DNA from: Epiperipatus broadwayi
Lineage: Eukaryota > Onychophora > Udeonychophora > Euonychophora > Peripatidae
DNA: 64,000 nt
Assembly: GCA_028023455.1 (NCBI GenBank)
Contig: JAQFVV010006271.1
Span: 5,849,048 to 5,913,047, forward strand
Direction of reading: 5' to 3'
Shown one piece after another: positions 34,616 through 46,536 of this stretch (its first letter is position 1; every line of letters begins with the position of its first letter). The translations under genes were made by a program, and so were the position numbers. The notes below the pieces were generated by a model. That model did not search any database, was not told the origin of the DNA, and worked only from the letters and a program-made list of their open reading frames with translations.

Positions 34616-35769
34616 AGATAGATCATTAATTAATCTGAGTGAAGTGTTTTTGAGAAGCAGGCCAGTCATAGGTTTGAACCCTCCAACCCCAAAATTGTGT
34701 GCACTAAAACTAATGACTGCAAAAGATAAAAGAAGTGTATTTTATAATCAATGACAAGAACACTATTAATAGATGTGACACATGCTTTGCTATCTTTAGA
34801 AAATGGACAATTTGATTAATTTACATACACATTTGCATACATTACCATTTTAACAATATCACAACAAAGATTTAAAATCTATTTTGTCTATGATTATGAG
34901 GGATAACACCTTGAAAGCGCTTAGCCTACATTGATTTATTTTGATTGTTTGCCATTAACAGCTTCTTCACCCAGCGTTTTAAAGCATATACCATAATGTT
35001 TTAAAAAAATAATAAATATATGTAAGCACTTGAAAATGAACTGGATTTAACAATGTTTCACCATTACTCTATTATCAATCTGTATCTTAATTGTGTAAAA
35101 CGATGTGATTGTAAGTAATTTAGCATTGAATGAAAAGATGTGTGTTGAAATTGCTAAGGAGACTCAGAGCAAAGTATATACATAAAAGAACAAATTTGTA
35201 TTCCTAACATCTTTGCACAATTAAGAGATGAACATGGAGTTATGGAAATGTTTGTAAAAAAGGTGAAAACTGAAAATTGAATCCCAAAGGATTATAAGTA
35301 GCCTAAAAATAGACTCTTGTTAGATGAATTAATTTAATAAAGACATTTTTTGAAATGATGTGGGCAACAAAATTATTGATCAGGGAAATTAGACAAAACT
35401 GAGATATATCATGAAGTGGATTATTAATATTTGAATACAATAATGAAATATTTACACAAACAATATGGAATATACAATGAAGCATGGTTTATAAATATAG
35501 ATTTAAATCAAAAATCCACCATCCTTAATTTCTCATCTTTCTAGATTGAGACATTATTTTATAATAATTCAACAATATAACTATCTTTGCTCTTACAGTA
35601 CTCTTTCCATGTTAATAATGTTACATAAACGTTAATAATTTTTAACTTTTAATAACTACTAAATTTAAATATTTATCAAATATACCCTTGGTGATGTTTA
35701 CATGTGGTATCAATTTATATCAATGTTTGTATAATTAAAATGTAGCTTATTCATTAAATAAATGGAAAC

Positions 35770-36270
35770 TAACTTAGTAGTTATTATTATTATACGTCAG
35801 ACAATCAATAATACTCTGTCTTATGGACATGATCAGAGAGAAGTAGCATTTTCAACTCATCGATTTCTCCACTTTGTTCTATTCATTGACCAGATCGTCA
35901 ATTTTACATATCTCTTCTTATCTCTTGCATTACACAATAAGATCATTATTTTCCATTCTTTTTTTTTCATTTTCATTTATCACATTCTCCAAAAATTCTT
36001 CCTTAAACTATCCTTTCGCTTTAATATATACTAGTATATATGTTCAATCTACATTTTTTATTTTTACTGATCTCAATTAATCTTTTTTTCATTCTAAATA
36101 TTTATCATGTTACTCATACAAATAACTTTCCCCATTCTTCTTCCCATCCAGATTTTAAGAGGCTCTAACCTGTTTCTAATTTGATTAATTATTGTCCATG
36201 TTTCACAGTTATACAATAATAATACACTCCACACATAACACTTAATTATTCTTTTCTTTAATTTTCTTTG
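35770..36270 (-). pseudogene. Decayed non-LTR retrotransposon C-terminal fragment (1)
   Basis: The minus strand, read across stops, gives SVMCGVYYYCITVKHGQ- and KCYVWSVLLY-like sense near 36190-36250, then KRYVKLTIW near 35880. This resembles the conserved region downstream of the reverse transcriptase in several LINE-like elements (CYVWS.L.YG.E.WT). The match is loose and the family uncertain. Confidence 0.35.
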
Positions 36271-36851
36271 AAAAAAGAAGAGATAATTATAAAATAAAGT
36301 AAATATAATTCATGAGAATTTAATTACAAATGAGTTTTTTGATATCCTTTTGTGTGTATATATATATATTTATATTGGATTTGTTCAAATATGTGCTTGC
36401 TTTTTGGTTTATTGTTAATATTAATTCTGCATTTATATTTTGATTGTTTTTCCAAAATAGAGATCATCCAGGAATGTTGCAGAGATATTTCAAAATCTAA
36501 AATCTTTGAATTTTAATTTGAAGATGTTTTAAATAACTGATTTTAAGTTTGTGATGTATATGTTTAAGATATTGGTGTGTTTGGAATGAGGGATTACATC
36601 TAATCTCTTTTTTTGATCAATAAGTCTTATATAAATTATTAAAACATCTGTTAGGATTTTTGTAAAATAAAAATCTTGGAATGGTTCAAAAGAAAAAGTG
36701 GGAATAATGGAAAATAAACTGGAATTTGAAATTAGTGGAATATTTGTTCTATGTGTGTTAAAAAAATTGTTTGATGTTGAAGGTAACTTCTCTATAATTG
36801 TCTTTTGGTAACAAATTTTACATATTACTGTAATTTTTTTTTATATGTCAA

Positions 36852-36922
36852 AGCATTGATTGGGAAGTGAACCCAGGCTGACTGCTTGGAAGGCAGCTAC
36901 ACTAACCATTAAGCCAAATTGT
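36852..36922 (-). repeat. tRNA-like short repeat (copy b)
   Basis: Minus strand: GGCTTAATGGTTAGTGTAGC (A box), anticodon-like loop CTTCCAAG, CCTGGGTTCACTTCCCAATC (B box and T stem), ending AATGCTTTGACAT. Same family as 46202-46273, slightly more decayed. Confidence 0.65.
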
Positions 36923-37129
36923 TGGAACATCATTGCTAAAAACATTAAAGTAGATCCCATTAACATGTTTTTATTTTCCAGAAATAATATACCAACACAT
37001 CTATCCATGTCAGATGGTCTTGCAAGTCTCAAAAAGTATTTTGTATACACTTTGTGAGTTGAGAGGGATAAAATCCTTTGGTTATTTAAAACATTGCTAA
37101 TTTTTTGATTCAATTATTTATTTTATATT

Positions 37130-37400
37130 GTCCTGTCTTGTGGAGAAGTGAAAAAAGTAATCATATAGCCAACTCATACATTTCTCCATTCTGTTCTTGT
37201 AGAACTTCAATTTCTCATATTTCCAGCTCTTAAATCATCCAGCAAATCCAATTCTCTCATCGTTTTTCTATTTCCACTCATCCTTTCCTACAAATTATTT
37301 TTCATTTCCTGTTTTTTCCTAATATATGTCCAATCTGGCTTTCATTTTTATTTTTAATTTTCTCAATCATCCTATTCTCTTTATAATTGTTTTACTTAAG
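37130..37400 (-). pseudogene. Decayed non-LTR retrotransposon C-terminal fragment (2)
   Basis: Minus strand across stops: IGHILGKNRK, VEIEKR and NWICWMI, in the layout of the GH.LR.N...G...G.R.RGRP..W...I region at the end of LINE-like polyproteins. It may belong to the same family as 35770-36270. Low certainty. Confidence 0.35.
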
Positions 37401-37409
37401 ACATAAAAT

Positions 37410-38302
37410 CCAGTTCTATTGTAGTTTATGTTTTTTTTGACATTGTTTTTAATTTAGAAAAATATATTTGTTTATAGCAATAAACCAAATCATAAGCTTC
37501 ATTTATTTTTTTTGCTAGAAAAAAAAGTATTAAGAAGAAATGCTTTCATTAGAAGGATTTCATAACTGAAAAGATTTATGTAAAGTGATTATGTTAATAA
37601 GGTTTAAATATTTATTACCATGTATGGCTATCCTGGAAACAGAAGCTATCAAGGTGTTAATGTGTTTAGAAATAGGCACATTGATTTTCATTTCCATTGT
37701 AAATTTAAGGCTATTGATGAGCATAAAAAACTCCTGAAGTTTATTTCTTCCATGTGACCATAGAATACCAATCATTGTGATTTCCAAGTCTATAATAATA
37801 GAACAGAAGTGTTCTGAGCAAAAACATAAGATTTCATGGACAGTATTATGCAACTATTATTTTTCATTCAAAGCTTGATTTGGAGATTTTATAGCCACTG
37901 ATAGAGAGAAATGCCTTTTTTATGTATTTTTGGAAGCCTGTTGATCTTAGAAACAAATTAAAGATCTCCCTCTTGGAATAATATTATTCTTTACAGATTG
38001 GAATGCTGATAAGTGTTTTGATATTTTTTTTCTACATTTTTGCTATAGTTTTAATATAAGCTTTATCATTAAGCAAAATGTTATTGAAACCATTGCTGAT
38101 TTTGACATGGATTTGTACTACTGAAAGCATGACCCTTAATGCATCTAATTTGATTTTTTAAAGATTATGCCTTTTTTCTTTCATTTAAGGTATTCTTTTG
38201 AAGAGATAATTTTTTTGTAGAACATTGTAAATCTTGATTCAAGATAATTCATGAGTTTTTGTTGCTAAGGACCATTTCTCCAATGCAAATTATTATCCCA
38301 AG
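37410..38302. other. Intron sequence, no clear feature
   Basis: AT-rich; nothing recognised. Confidence 0.45.
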
Positions 38303-38389
38303 ATTGCTGAGAGGTCAGTGCAGTCACCTTGCAAGCAAGCAGTTGGTTGCAGACAGTTGTTGTGGGTTCGCCTCCTGGCCGATGCTATG
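38303..38389 (+). repeat. tRNA-like short repeat (copy c)
   Basis: GAGAGGTCAGTGCAGTCACC (A box), loop CTTGCAAGC, GTGGGTTCGCCTCCTGGCC (B box, T stem), ending GATGCTATGACATATGGGGA and an A-rich tail. A small internal duplication (CAGTTGGTTGCAGACAGTTG) lengthens it. Confidence 0.65.
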
Positions 38390-38837
38390 ACATATGGGGA
38401 AAAAAGGTATTTGTAAAGATATAAAAGTGAATTTTTTATCAAATATAGAAATCCCAACTTTAGAAGAACATAATCGGACAAGTTGTAAGCAGTATTATTT
38501 GAGATTATAGATGGAGTTAATGGAAATTGAATTTATAAAAATAATCTTTTTTTCTTGCTTTTAGTTTTTAAAACTGAATACTGTAATTTTTGATTGGCAA
38601 CTAAATCAAAACTATATCTAAGTAAAGGAAAAATTGAATTGTTAAATGACAGATATAGATGTGATAATTTATTGATCTACTAAATTTGTAATATATTTCT
38701 TTGATAAAAAAATAAAAATAATTATGCTGCGTTTTGGAAGAATTTTGTGAATTCTGTAATTTTTCATATAAAAATAGACCCAAGAGGTTTATAAACAGCT
38801 CTTCTTGTTGATAGTATAATGTAACTATTAACATGCA

Positions 38838-39921
38838 GCATAAAAACAACCTACTTTCAATACAACATACAATTCTTCCAACAAAATCAAGGAATGACTA
38901 TAGGCTCACCATTGTTCCCCTGATTATCAATATTCATATGGAGGAACTTGAAACTTTAGCCATAAAAACTACTCCTTATCTATCTAAAGTTTGGCTTTGC
39001 TATGTGGATGATACAATTGTTATATGGTCACATAGTGAAGCACTGCTACAAACTTTCTGGAAACACATCAACAATATATCCCCTTCAATTAAATTTACAA
39101 TGGAATCAGAACAAGAACAAAAATTGCCATTATTAGATGTTCTTGTGACAAGACTCCGTCATGGCAAAATCAAAAGTACAGTTTACTGAAAACCTACACA
39201 TGTAGGAAAATGCCTAGCCTATACATCCAATCACACCAGAAACACAAAACATGGAGTTATACTATCACTATGGAACAGAGCAAAAGAGGTTTGTTCAGAA
39301 ACCAGCGATTTGGAAAAAGAAAAGATCTATAAAGAACAAATTCTTATAAAAATGGTTATCTATTTAAGAAAACTTTAAATAGATAAAAAGAACCATCAAG
39401 AGAAAAGACAATTATTGGTATTGTAGTGTACCCATACATTCCCAAAATATCAGACAAATTAAGGAAAATCTGCAATCAGTATAACATCAGAATAGCTTTC
39501 CAGAGCCATACCACACTATGAGGCATTCTAACATCTACAAAACCTAAACTTGAAATGCTGAAAAGAAAAAACTGAATCTATGAAATACCATGTGAATGTG
39601 AAAGAATGTATATGGTGAGACCAGTCTCCTCATTGAAAAGTGATTGCAAGAACACAAAATGATGAGTGGAAGAAAGAAAACAGATTTTCTAAGGTAGCAA
39701 ATCATGTATGTATTAATGAACATCTGTTCAATTGGGAAAATGCAAAAATATTGGATAGAGAGGAAAAGATACAAAGAAAAAAAATTAAAGAAGCTGCTTA
39801 CATGATAATGGCAAAAAATCACATAAGCCTACCCAGTGTGATTATACATAATGTATGGAAACCACTAATCAATGTTGCTCTTAGAAAAATGTGGAGAAAT
39901 CAGGAGGAACCTCATAGATAA
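38838..39921 (+). pseudogene. Penelope-like retroelement, 5'-truncated and broken
   Basis: The region starts within the reverse transcriptase: QGMTIGSPLFP, a one-base shift, then IINIHMEELE, YVDDTIVIW (about 39000-39026), FTMESEQEQKLPLLDVLV, a TGA in VY-KPTH (39186-39188), and CLAYTSNH. Further on, IPKISDKLRKIC, YNIRIAF and IYEIPCECERMY mark the linker and a degraded GIY-YIG endonuclease; the glycine of YIG is missing and the copy reads YMV. VANHVCINEHLFNWENAKIL, REEKIQRKKIKEAAYMI close the endonuclease region by about 39880. The order is that of Penelope-like elements. Several stops and shifts make it non-functional. Confidence 0.88.
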
Positions 39922-40190
39922 GTATATAAAATTACTACAGACAGTTGCCTTTGGCAGGAAGACTCAGTTGTTTAGAACATTACCTTAAAATTAAAAAAAA
40001 ATCTCAAGGATCTAAGGACCCAGGTTCGAATCATGCTAGTACTGTCACTGGTCAGGCCAGCAACACCTGAAGAAAACCGAAAACTAATACCTCTTGAAAT
40101 GTTGTACATATACTAACCTGCTTAATGTGCTATTACTAACAGATGAATCCATTTGGAATATTTAAATAAAGTTACATTTTTCTAAAGACA
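39922..40190 (+). repeat. Penelope-like 3' region with tRNA-like block and hammerhead-like core
   Basis: 39954-40035 is tRNA-like: GACTCAGTTGTTTAGAACAT (A box), loop CCTTAAAATT, a long variable part with an A run, and CAGGTTCGAATCATGC (B box), resembling a class II tRNA such as Leu. Then at 40067-40073 CTGAAGA (fits CTGANGA), about 22 bases, GAAA (40096-40099), TGTT, and TATACTAACC, followed by an AAATAAAGTT end. In intact Penelope-like elements this place holds a hammerhead ribozyme; here stem II and stem I are largely lost. Confidence 0.5.
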
Positions 40191-41339
40191 TTCAATACAT
40201 ATATTAGATGATGGAAACAGTCCAACATATAAATACAACTAAAACACCATCATCACAAACCTTCAGGAAAACACATATATTAGTAGCCTTTATATTATTG
40301 ATGAAGAAAATATAAACACTGTCCTATGCTGGAAAGTATTTTTAATTTGTAGATAATTAAAAAATCATCATCATGAATGACATCCTAAATCCACAATCAG
40401 GACTTGGTAGTATTCTTTATCTTTAGTCCAACTTCCCCCTCTATCTGATTTTTTTTACAACATTATGTTTGTAAATATAAAAATAACTGAGCCCACTCAC
40501 ACTTTCTCATATTGCCTTCCAAAACACTAATGCTGCCCCAGTTTAAAAAAATCAGCCATTTGATGGAAGAGTGCAAATTTTTATTCTTAAATTCACTGAT
40601 GAAAGCCAGCAAAATTAACATGTTGGATAATTTGTATTGAGACCTCCATATTTGGTTGTCATATAATAATAACATCTGCAATGACAAGAACATCTGGCAT
40701 AGACATTACATTTTTTTTGCTTGCGTTGTTTATAGTCTCAAAAAGGAAAGCGTTACCTTTCATCTAACAGTTTGACCAGCAGCCTAAATATATATTTATA
40801 TACTTCAAGCCTTCACTATCTACTGCACATTCTTGAAACATATAAAAAAAGAAATGATTTCTAAGACTTAGTTCTTACTAAACCAACAGTAAAAATCAAA
40901 AAAATAAAATAGATATATTAATCATTAACTAAGATTTAAAAGTGTATGTCTGGACTAGAGTGAATGCTTTATTTTATAAATGATTAATATCAATCATTGA
41001 CGTATTTATCTGAAGTGGATAGTGTCAATGTTTGACACTCGTAAATTAAAATAAAATATACACAATAAAATCATGTTTTTTTTTAATCTTTAGAGATTTT
41101 CTGAAATTACATTATTAATTAAGTGTTCACTATTTATATATTAAACTGTTTTATCTATAAATAATAATTATTTTTAAAGTAAAAAAATAAATATATATAT
41201 ATATAGTTTATTAATCAATTTTATAATAAATAATATTAGGAATTTAGTTTATTACTTTTTCTATAAGGTGATTTTTAAATAAACAATACAAATGATATAT
41301 TGTATTCTTATCTAATTATTTATTATTTTTCTTTGCAAG
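40191..41339. other. Intron sequence, no clear feature
   Basis: AT-rich, with an (AT)n tract near 41190-41207 and the pyrimidine-rich acceptor region at the end. Confidence 0.5.
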
Positions 41340-41603
41340 CAGCCATGTAGTGAAAGTAATGTGCGGCAAAGATCACGTGCAATTCTACGTTATCCCGACA
41401 TCGATCATGAACTGTGTTCTGATCTTAACCAAACTGAATCCTGTATCTTAGGCAAAAACTGTTACACTTTCTTATGGAGTTTTACTAGATGGAGTAATTG
41501 CATTCTGCCTAGCAGTTCTACCTGTGGACCTGGAAAACAAATTCGGCAATTACTATGTGTGAGGAATGATGGAAAGTCTGTTTCTTTGGACTTGTGTGAC
41601 AAG
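41340..41603 (+). CDS. THSD7A/B-like protein, exon joining two TSP1 repeats; tandem acceptor
   Basis: The acceptor reads TTTGCAAGCAGCC, a NAGNAG site, so the exon can start at 41340 (adding one glutamine) or 41343. The donor AAG|GTATTG starts at 41604. Phase 0 at both ends. It encodes PCSESNVRQRSR, ESCILGKNCYTFLW, RWSNCILPSSSTCGPGKQIR and LCVRNDGKSVSLDLCDK. The CGPGK/NGIKTR and CVR.DGKSV.L..C blocks match vertebrate THSD7A closely, directly following the previous exon's WSSWSDC. The next part expected (a C..EC..C segment, then WSPWS) is not seen before the end of the window, so the following intron is at least 22 kb unless the gene ends differently. Confidence 0.92.
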
Positions 41604-42696
41604 GTATTGATCAGGTTATAAAACTTTAAATTTTTCAGATATATGTTATGTATCTCTACTGTAAAATTAAATATGAGATTTTAACACGTAGGATAACTTA
41701 ATCAGTTTTACATTTTTCTTTTACTGCAAGAAAACCTTTGTAAAGTGTCCTTCCTCTCTTAGGATTTTCATTTTTTCATATTAATAATTTTACTCCTTTA
41801 TTATAGACTTTCCATTATTTAAGGAATTTATACTTTTGAAAATTTAAATAAAAATTAATATTAAATAATGACAATTAGTTTTAATTTCTGTAAAATATAT
41901 ATTTCCAATTATGTTTTTTTATGCTAAATTGTTTTTACGAGATCACAGTTATGATTCATAGTAATCTATGTATAAATATTTATCTACTAGTTTTTTATCT
42001 TTTTGTTTCTTAAATATAAATAAAAACAATACTGTAAGGTTTAATTTTAATATCTTTTTATATACATCTTAATAGTGCAAAGTTGAGAGAATAAAACCAT
42101 TCTAAAAAAATGTCAAGCAACAATAACAACCTGCCATCAAAGTAACTAGGAATTATTGCTTGCTTATATAGCCCTATTTACAATATGTTCTGTATATTAA
42201 GTAATTATTTTTGTAACATTACAGCATCTTTATAGTAAACAAAAAACATTTACCAATTATTACTTTTAAATGCTTTCATTTAACTTACAAAGTTTGTTTG
42301 TTTATTGGTTTATCTGGGTTAACATCATTTTATCAAATAGATTCTTTCCAAAATTTGTGTTTGGGAGTCAATGACAAATACAATATTCCAGGGATGTTTA
42401 GCTGATTATCCAGTCTAACAGTTTTGGCAGCTGAATTCCAAAACACGTGATATCGGTTCAATAAGTTTTGATGGATGTGCATTAGATGATAATATGTATA
42501 TTTAAAAAAAACACACTTTACTAAATAATCACTAAAAATATTTATAGTTAATATGTATATAAAAAAACTACAAATGAAGCAGGAAAATATAATTTCTCTT
42601 AATTATGTAACTAAAGCTTGCTTTTTTTTAAAAAAACATTGATTTCAAACATAGAAAAGATCATGTAAGTGATGAATGTGAGTGAATTTCATTCTT
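41604..42696. other. Probable intron, no feature
   Basis: AT-rich; nothing recognised. Confidence 0.5.
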
Positions 42697-42779
42697 GCAT
42701 TGGTGGTCGAGAGGTGAGCGTGTCTGCCTTACACTTGCAGGCAGTTGCCTGGGTTGCAGGTTCACATCCGGCTGATGCT
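42697..42779 (+). repeat. tRNA-like short repeat (copy d)
   Basis: GCATTGGTGGTCGAGAGGTG (acceptor-like 5' end and A box), CTTACACTTGCAGGCAG (anticodon-like arm), GGTTGCAGGTTCACATCCG (B box), GCTGATGCT (3' acceptor-like end pairing with GCATTGG), then ATGACACTTAAAAAAAAG tail. Confidence 0.7.
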
Positions 42780-43590
42780 ATGACACTTAAAAAAAAGACC
42801 TGAGAATGTGGTACCTTCTTTACAGTTTTAGTATTTAAATTTGAATATGAATAGTTTCAAAAAGTCTGTTGCAAAGTATTCCACAACTAAATAATATATA
42901 TAAAGTATTTTATAAAAAATGCTTTTATTTAATTTAAGGAGCAATGCTCTAAAAACAAAAAAAGTAATATTTTTCTTCAACAACAATTTGGGTTGGTATC
43001 TTTAATTTGAAATAAAAATGGGGAAGAGGAGGGCATCCATAAATTAATTAATTTTATCCCTGATTTTTTGAACTTAGTGATTGAATTCCTTATAGATGCT
43101 ATTCATTTTTAATTTGAGTTAAATGTGCTATCCTAAATTGAAGTCAAGGAAAAAAATATTTTTTGTTTTTTAGTACATTACTGCTCAAATGAAATAAAAA
43201 ACATATATATATTATTTCTATTTTTTTTTTGTAAAATTGATAATTATCAGCTTAATTAGCAATTAAAGATTATCATTATTTTTTTTTGGTATGATCAGTT
43301 TTAATAAATTATTTTTTTTAAAAAAAAAGGATAAAAGTTGTAATTGCTATCTTTAAAAAAAATAAAAATCATGGATTAAATACACAATTTTCAATACAAG
43401 AAAACAAAATAAAAACATGATATTTATATCAATTAAGTTTATTAATTTATGGGTATAGTGGTATCTCAATTTATTATTTATTAAGGAAATGTATAAAGTA
43501 ATACAGGTACCCTTAAAAGTTATAAATAAAAGCAATTTAGTGATTGTTATCCATTGTTTAAATATATCTAAAATTAGTGAACTTTGTCAA

Positions 43591-43671
43591 GTATTGGTGG
43601 TCAAGAGGTCACTGACTGCTGCTTTACAAGCAGTTGTCCTGGATTAGTGGGTTCGCTTTCTGGCTGATGCT
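43591..43671 (+). repeat. tRNA-like short repeat (copy e)
   Basis: GTATTGGTGGTCAAGAGGTC, loop CTTTACAAG, GTGGGTTCGCTTTCTGGC, ending GATGCT, then ATGACACATGAGAAAAAAAA. Same family as the other tRNA-like loci. The shared ATGACA(C/T)AT plus A-run after the body suggests a retroposed unit rather than a tRNA gene. Confidence 0.7.
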
Positions 43672-43689
43672 ATGACACATGAGAAAAAA

Positions 43690-46190
43690 AAAATCCTGAA
43701 CTTTAACATCTGTATTTCAATAGCATTTCAACAGTATGACACCACTTTTATGTTTAGTTGTGTTTGTAAAGCATCAAACATCCTGCTGCCAGAATAAATT
43801 TTAAAGCTAATAAAAAATCAAAATTGAAAAAATTATAAATTTACCACATACAATAACAAATAAGTCTAATGTCATTATTACTTATACATCACAGATAGTT
43901 TTTTTATTAAATGAATTAATGCCAGATTTTGTGATGAACCATGAAATATTTATTTATCTTTTGGTTAACTAAATTATCCTTTACTCAGTGAAGTTTAACA
44001 TAAGGAAAAAGGTCTTATGTACTATTTTCAATTACCAAATGTAATACTGGCATTATTCAACTGCTTATTAATAATCTTCAATATAAAATAAAACCTTTTA
44101 TGTCTCATATCTATGACAGCTACAATATTTAATCATATTTTTACTGGAATTCTGATATACTAAATTACCTGGTTTTGTATATTTGATGAAATATATTAAG
44201 ATTTCTGAAAGGTCTATATGGATTTTTCAATAAAATAATACATCTCATATCTTTCAGTTAATATCATTTATGCATTTTTCTTTAATCACATTTACAATAC
44301 TATCAAATAAAATTTTCTTCTGCAATCTTTCTCAATTAATCATGAAGGGTTAGACATTATTTAATTTAGGCCTTTTGCTGCATTATTAAAATCTAAACCT
44401 TATACTGTTCTAAAAATATCATATCTCATATCATTACCTTTTAACCTATTGATATATCAACTATAGTGCAAATATTTATAAGTGATTAATTAATATTATA
44501 TTGCATAAATATCTTCTACATGATCAAATTTGAGTATTTTTGGAAACTAAAGAACATGAATTACAGAAATTAGCTTATTCCTTTGCTATGACAATAGCCC
44601 AAGGTTTAAATCTAGACTAAGTAAAATTTGGAATATTTTTTCAGGTTATATAAAATTTTCAACCACAAATGGTATGTCTAGTGTGAATAATGTTCTTTTC
44701 TTTAATATTTTTATATTTAATTAAAGCAATTAGCATGATTTTGCTTTAAAATAAGTTATTCCAAAAACTGTTTTTTAATTTTAATTTTTAATATGATTTT
44801 TTTTCCAATTGACAAATCAAATATAGTTAATTTCAACTGAATACTGCTATTTTTACTTCCCAGAACTATCTTAAACTTCTGTCCAGTTTGTTTCAGTATC
44901 TCATTTCAAACAAAATCCTCCTAATATTTTCTTCCTGATTCACTTTTGATGTTATCTATCAGCCCTGTGAAAAAGGGTATAAAATTTTACCCATCTGTTT
45001 AAATGTTGCAATTATTTGGTAGAGTTCAAACTCTGTGTATTACATGAACCAAGATCTGTTCAGAATAATAAAAGCTTTTGAAAACTTCAATTCTGTGTCC
45101 ATACATTATTTTCTCATCATATGTGTTAAGAAATATATGAAGAAAAGTCATATTGCTTATTTCAATCATTACTATAGGGAAATTCTAATATACACAAATT
45201 CTCATAAGTGATGAAAAAAGTTAAGTTCTAAATAGGTAATTAATGGATTATTAAAAATAAAACGCAAGTCATTAAATTTTGAGAATTCTGTTATTCTTAA
45301 AACAACCATTTTAAGTCATAGCATCAACTGAAAATAAAGTAGTATGGGATTCTGAAGCAATTAATTTATTTAAAAGTTCTTTTAATATTAAGGGTGGATG
45401 GGAAGTAAATAGAATTGTGGATAATGTTTAATATAAACATGTTGTTGTTTTGTAGTTCTTTACACTTAAGAAATCTGCTTGTAATAGTGAAACCATTGTT
45501 TGTGTTTTTGATTTTATTTTTTCTTGGCTAGTCTGGTTGAGTTTTGGATTTGAGGTAATTCTGATTAGATACATTAGTATCATCAAACTCAAATAAAAAG
45601 AATATATTGCTATTCCTACCTATATAACAATGAATTATTTTTGTAATGAAATAAAGTTGTGTAGTACATAAATAATGTCGAAAAATGTCAAACTATTGAA
45701 ATTTAAAAAAAAAAGACCTATAGATGGCAGCATCATTTTCGGTTATGTTGTTTTTTTTTAATAAAAAGATAACATCGTTTTTTTAAAAGTGCTGTATCAA
45801 TAAAAACATAATATATATATATATATTTTAATATTTAAAAATTAAATTGTAATCTTATGAAGAACAGTGAATTGTAATTTGCTTAATATAACTTAAGATA
45901 AAAATATATTCAAAAATATAAATGAAAAAAAATAAAAAATAATTCCGATGACTTTCATTTCTTTGATAATATATATATGCATAGAAAATATATATAAAGT
46001 CTAACTAAAGAAAATATATGCAGTTTTACATATTTTGTTTGTATTTTATTTTTTATACATATACATGCAGGAATTGGTTAGTTGAATAATAAATTCTAAG
46101 ATAAGATGTCGTTATTTGATATTACAATCATTATTTAAAATACGAAAAATCGAGTGATTCTAATTAAAAACATGAATAATAAATATATAT
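43690..46190. other. AT-rich stretch, no clear feature
   Basis: About 2.5 kb with no recognised element, exon or RNA gene; (AT)n near 45808-45827. Confidence 0.5.
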
Positions 46191-46201
46191 TTATATGTCA
46201 A

Positions 46202-46273
46202 AGCGTTGATCGGGAAGCGAACCCGGGCCAGCTGTTTGGAAAGCAGCTATGCTAACCGCTGGACCACCAACGC
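46202..46273 (-). repeat. tRNA-like short repeat (copy f, best preserved; tRNA-Gly-like)
   Basis: 72 bases on the minus strand, the length of a tRNA: acceptor GCGTTGG pairs with TCAACGC, T arm CGGGTTCGCTTCCCG is intact, and the anticodon loop TTTCCAA places TCC (glycine) at the anticodon. The D stem has a C-C mismatch and the anticodon stem a C-A pair, and the flank TTTGACATAT is shared with other copies. So a tRNA-derived short retroposon is likelier than a working tRNA gene, but a tRNA scan should decide. Confidence 0.6.
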
Positions 46274-46536
46274 TTGACGAATGACAAATATTTAAACGCA
46301 AGTATTTACTGGTTTATTACTTAAAATAACAACAAAAATTTAAAAAAAATATTCTTTAAAGGTTTGTTTCAAATGATAGTAATCAAAAAGTAATAAAAAT
46401 ATTACAAAAAATCTACACTTATAAATATAAAATGCTCTATCCATGTCTGAGTGAATTTGCAATTTTTTTTAATCAAATTTAAAGACAATGTCCTGTGTGT
46501 TTTTTTATTTTATTTACAACTTTAAATATATTAAAA

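Noticed and set aside
36860-37057. Open frames around 36841-37113 on both strands
   Set aside because: They run through a tRNA-like repeat and AT-rich flank; no coding features.
46202-46273. Working tRNA-Gly gene
   Set aside because: Mismatches in the D and anticodon stems and shared flanks with five other loci favour a retroposed repeat; left open for a tRNA scan.
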